A stretch of DNA of 64,000 bases from Onthovicinus sp900555545. Its GTDB lineage: Bacteria; Bacillota; Clostridia; Oscillospirales; Acutalibacteraceae. Of the stretch, positions 62,880 through 64,000 are shown piece by piece. Location: NCBI GenBank assembly GCA_949296915.1, contig CASFPX010000002.1, positions 1 through 64,000 on the forward strand. The letters are read 5' to 3'. How positions within the stretch are numbered: the stretch's first letter is position 1; each line of letters begins with the position of its first letter. A program made the position numbers and the translations under genes. The notes under the pieces are model-generated. The model was not told the DNA's origin and made no database searches. It was given only the letters and a program-made list of their open reading frames with translations.

Positions 62880-62909
62880 ATTATATCAGCAGCCGGAAAC
62901 AGGTGTCAA
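62880..62909 (-). promoter_or_regulatory. Near-consensus sigma-A promoter for GH116-GH29
   Basis: TTGACA (62904-62909) and TATAAT (62880-62885) are exact consensus hexamers 18 bases apart. The -10 box overlaps the ATG at 62881, so that codon cannot be the true start. Confidence 0.85.
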
Positions 62910-63071
62910 CGGATTGAGGATTCAGAAGATTTAATCTGTATATTCTCTTCCTTTTCCCCCCCATAATTTTATTCAAAAATAATATTTTCTTTTTTATCGG
63001 ATTCATGAGTCAAAAAAGTTCAATACCGTTCTGCACGCTCAAATGATGGCATCCATGCCAAAAGTTTACAC

Positions 63072-63101
63072 TGATATTTTTTGAATGAGCTCCCATACTA
63101 T
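63072..63101 (+). promoter_or_regulatory. Sigma-G-like promoter for the spore protein gene
   Basis: CATACTA (63095-63101) fits the sigma-G -10 pattern CATNHTA; TGATA (63072-63076) lies 18 bases upstream and resembles the -35 element. The gene encodes a forespore protein, which fits. Otherwise 62910-63071 shows only AT-rich DNA. Confidence 0.55.
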
Positions 63102-63152
63102 GAAGGCAGACGCAAAAACAATCAAAATTGATATAAGGAGTGTAAATTAACT

Positions 63153-63350
63153 ATGGCTAAGAGCGGTAATTCCAGCATCGTCCCGGAGGCGCGCGAGGCG
63201 CTCAACCGATTCAAGATGGAGGCTGCCAACGAAGTCGGCGTCAACCTGAAGCAGGGCTATAACGGGGATCTGACCTCCCGTCAGGCCGGTTCCATCGGCG
63301 GCCAGATGGTCAAGAAGATGATCCAGGCCTATGAGAACGGCATGAAATAA
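63153..63350 (+). CDS. Alpha/beta-type small acid-soluble spore protein
   Basis: A 65-residue DNA-binding protein that coats and protects spore DNA in the forespore. AREALNRFKMEAANEVGVNL holds the germination protease site region, and GYNGDLTSRQAGSIGGQMV is the second family signature. The length is standard. AAGGAG precedes the ATG. It stands alone with a terminator behind it. Confidence 0.97.
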   Translation: MAKSGNSSIVPEAREALNRFKMEAANEVGVNLKQGYNGDLTSRQAGSIGGQMVKKMIQAYENGMK

Positions 63351-63367
63351 CCCATGCCAGAATAGGC

Positions 63368-63402
63368 GGACAGCCGGACGCGCAAACGTCCGGCTGTTTT
63401 CA
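63368..63402. terminator. Terminator after the spore protein gene
   Basis: Stem arms 63370-63380 and 63387-63397 are followed by TTTTCACTTT on the plus strand. The hairpin begins at the stop codon of the convergent HTH gene and may serve it too. Confidence 0.85.
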
Positions 63403-63738
63403 CTTTGCAGCCCCGTGCGGAGGCTCCTTATTCTCATTGAAGCGCCGCAGCAGGTAGACAAACGCCCGCAGATCGCGCCGGTCCAGGCGGCGAATCTCCC
63501 GCTCCGCCTCACAGATCAACTGGGAATCCGCAGCGGAGACATGAAAAAACTCCTGCGGCGTGACGCCAAAGTAATCGCAGATCCGGAAAAATGCCTCCAT
63601 GGACGGCAACGCATTGCCGGATGTGATATTGTGAATATACCCATGACCCATGTTCAGCTCCAGGCTCATCCGGTGCTCGGATACATTTTTCTCCATCCGC
63701 AGCTGTGTGATCCGCTCCGCTATAAAGGAAAGATCCAT
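63400..63738 (-). CDS. Small XRE family transcriptional regulator
   Basis: A 112-residue DNA-binding protein. Residues about 5-60 form an XRE helix-turn-helix (ITQLRMEKNVSEHRMSLELNMGHGYIHNITSGNALPSMEAF), followed by CDYFGVTPQEFF and a basic helical tail. It is convergent with the spore protein gene and its target is unknown. A SinR-like role cannot be inferred. Confidence 0.85.
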   Translation of the reverse strand: MDLSFIAERITQLRMEKNVSEHRMSLELNMGHGYIHNITSGNALPSMEAFFRICDYFGVTPQEFFHVSAADSQLICEAEREIRRLDRRDLRAFVYLLRRFNENKEPPHGAAK

Positions 63739-64000
63739 CCTCTTTCTCCTCCCATCCCGATGCCGTTTCCCTATTACTTTAGCACAGGATCATCATGGGG
63801 TCAACCGTTCTGTTTTATTCTCGGGTTATGTCTCAATGTGTTATCATCTATTACGCCATCGCAGGTGTAGCTGCCGCAAAGGCCGTCATCCTCATCTGGC
63901 AAGACATCCGCCGTTCCGTCTCAATCCAAACTCACAGTCCATATGCTATCTGTTCAGACCGTGCCCAGCAGATCAGCATGGAGTGCGCTTCACAACGCCT
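63739..64000. other. Right edge, no supported gene
   Basis: A plus-strand frame is open from ATG 63828 to the edge (MSQCVIIYYAIAGVAAAKAV...), and a short minus-strand frame enters from the edge and stops near 63935. Neither has a convincing ribosome-binding site or known motif. A gene may continue outside. Confidence 0.3.

Overview
The window looks like chromosome of a spore-forming member of the Clostridia, most likely an Oscillospiraceae/Ruminococcaceae-type gut commensal of middling GC. The evidence is dipicolinate synthase (spoVFA/spoVFB), an alpha/beta-type small acid-soluble spore protein, DnaD/DnaI-type replication loaders, a clostridial second type II topoisomerase, TTG starts behind strong Shine-Dalgarno sites, and cytoplasmic fucosidases and other glycosidases typical of host-glycan users. 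I saw no rRNA, tRNA, CRISPR array, prophage or intact insertion sequence.

Layout. 1-1.2 kb: a partial small membrane protein and a secreted zinc phospholipase C precursor. 1.5-4.8 kb: spoVFAB diverging from murC and a DUF6440 gene. 4.8-15.6 kb, minus strand: a histidine kinase/response regulator pair, a ZIP metal transporter, phosphoglycerate mutase, a ParE/ParC-like topoisomerase pair, an aldo/keto reductase and an Eis-like acetyltransferase. 15.6-20.5 kb: GH95 fucosidase and the DnaD/DnaI loader pair. 20.6-22.0 kb, plus strand: a TIM-barrel sugar isomerase and nrdR. 22.1-26.8 kb: two large secreted, wall-anchored proteins sharing PST-type repeat stalks. 27.1-33.5 kb: GT2 glycosyltransferase, patatin-like phospholipase, TspO, a CapA-type lipoprotein and a UvrA2-like ABC ATPase. 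33.7-38.3 kb: tandem G5/LysM/M23 peptidase paralogues and a cytosolic zinc-PLC-like protein. 38.3-45.4 kb: a polar amino acid ABC transporter, RluA-type pseudouridine synthase, branched-chain aminotransferase, and a queH-GH2 pair. 45.5-54.5 kb: an uncharacterised pair (small protein plus HTH regulator), a gene relic, a divergent AraC / metallophosphoesterase-MFS locus, a second metallophosphoesterase and a Gfo/Idh oxidoreductase. 54.5-63.8 kb: sbcDC, GtrA, a GH116-GH29 operon, the spore protein gene and a small HTH regulator.

How the genes fit together. Sporulation functions carry recognisable sporulation-type promoter sequences. The glycosidases (GH95, GH2, GH29, GH116) lack signal peptides, so imported oligosaccharides are probably dismantled inside the cell; the GPH-type transporter, sugar isomerase and Gfo/Idh oxidoreductase would suit that economy, but they are scattered rather than forming one locus. 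The most novel material is the 619-residue wall-anchored ectodomain with its 21-bp tandem repeat stalk, the 176-residue protein beside a 478-residue HTH protein, and a phospholipase C precursor that appears to need proteolytic maturation. Many coding starts were moved from the longest open frame to an internal codon with a properly spaced Shine-Dalgarno site; this is stated per gene.
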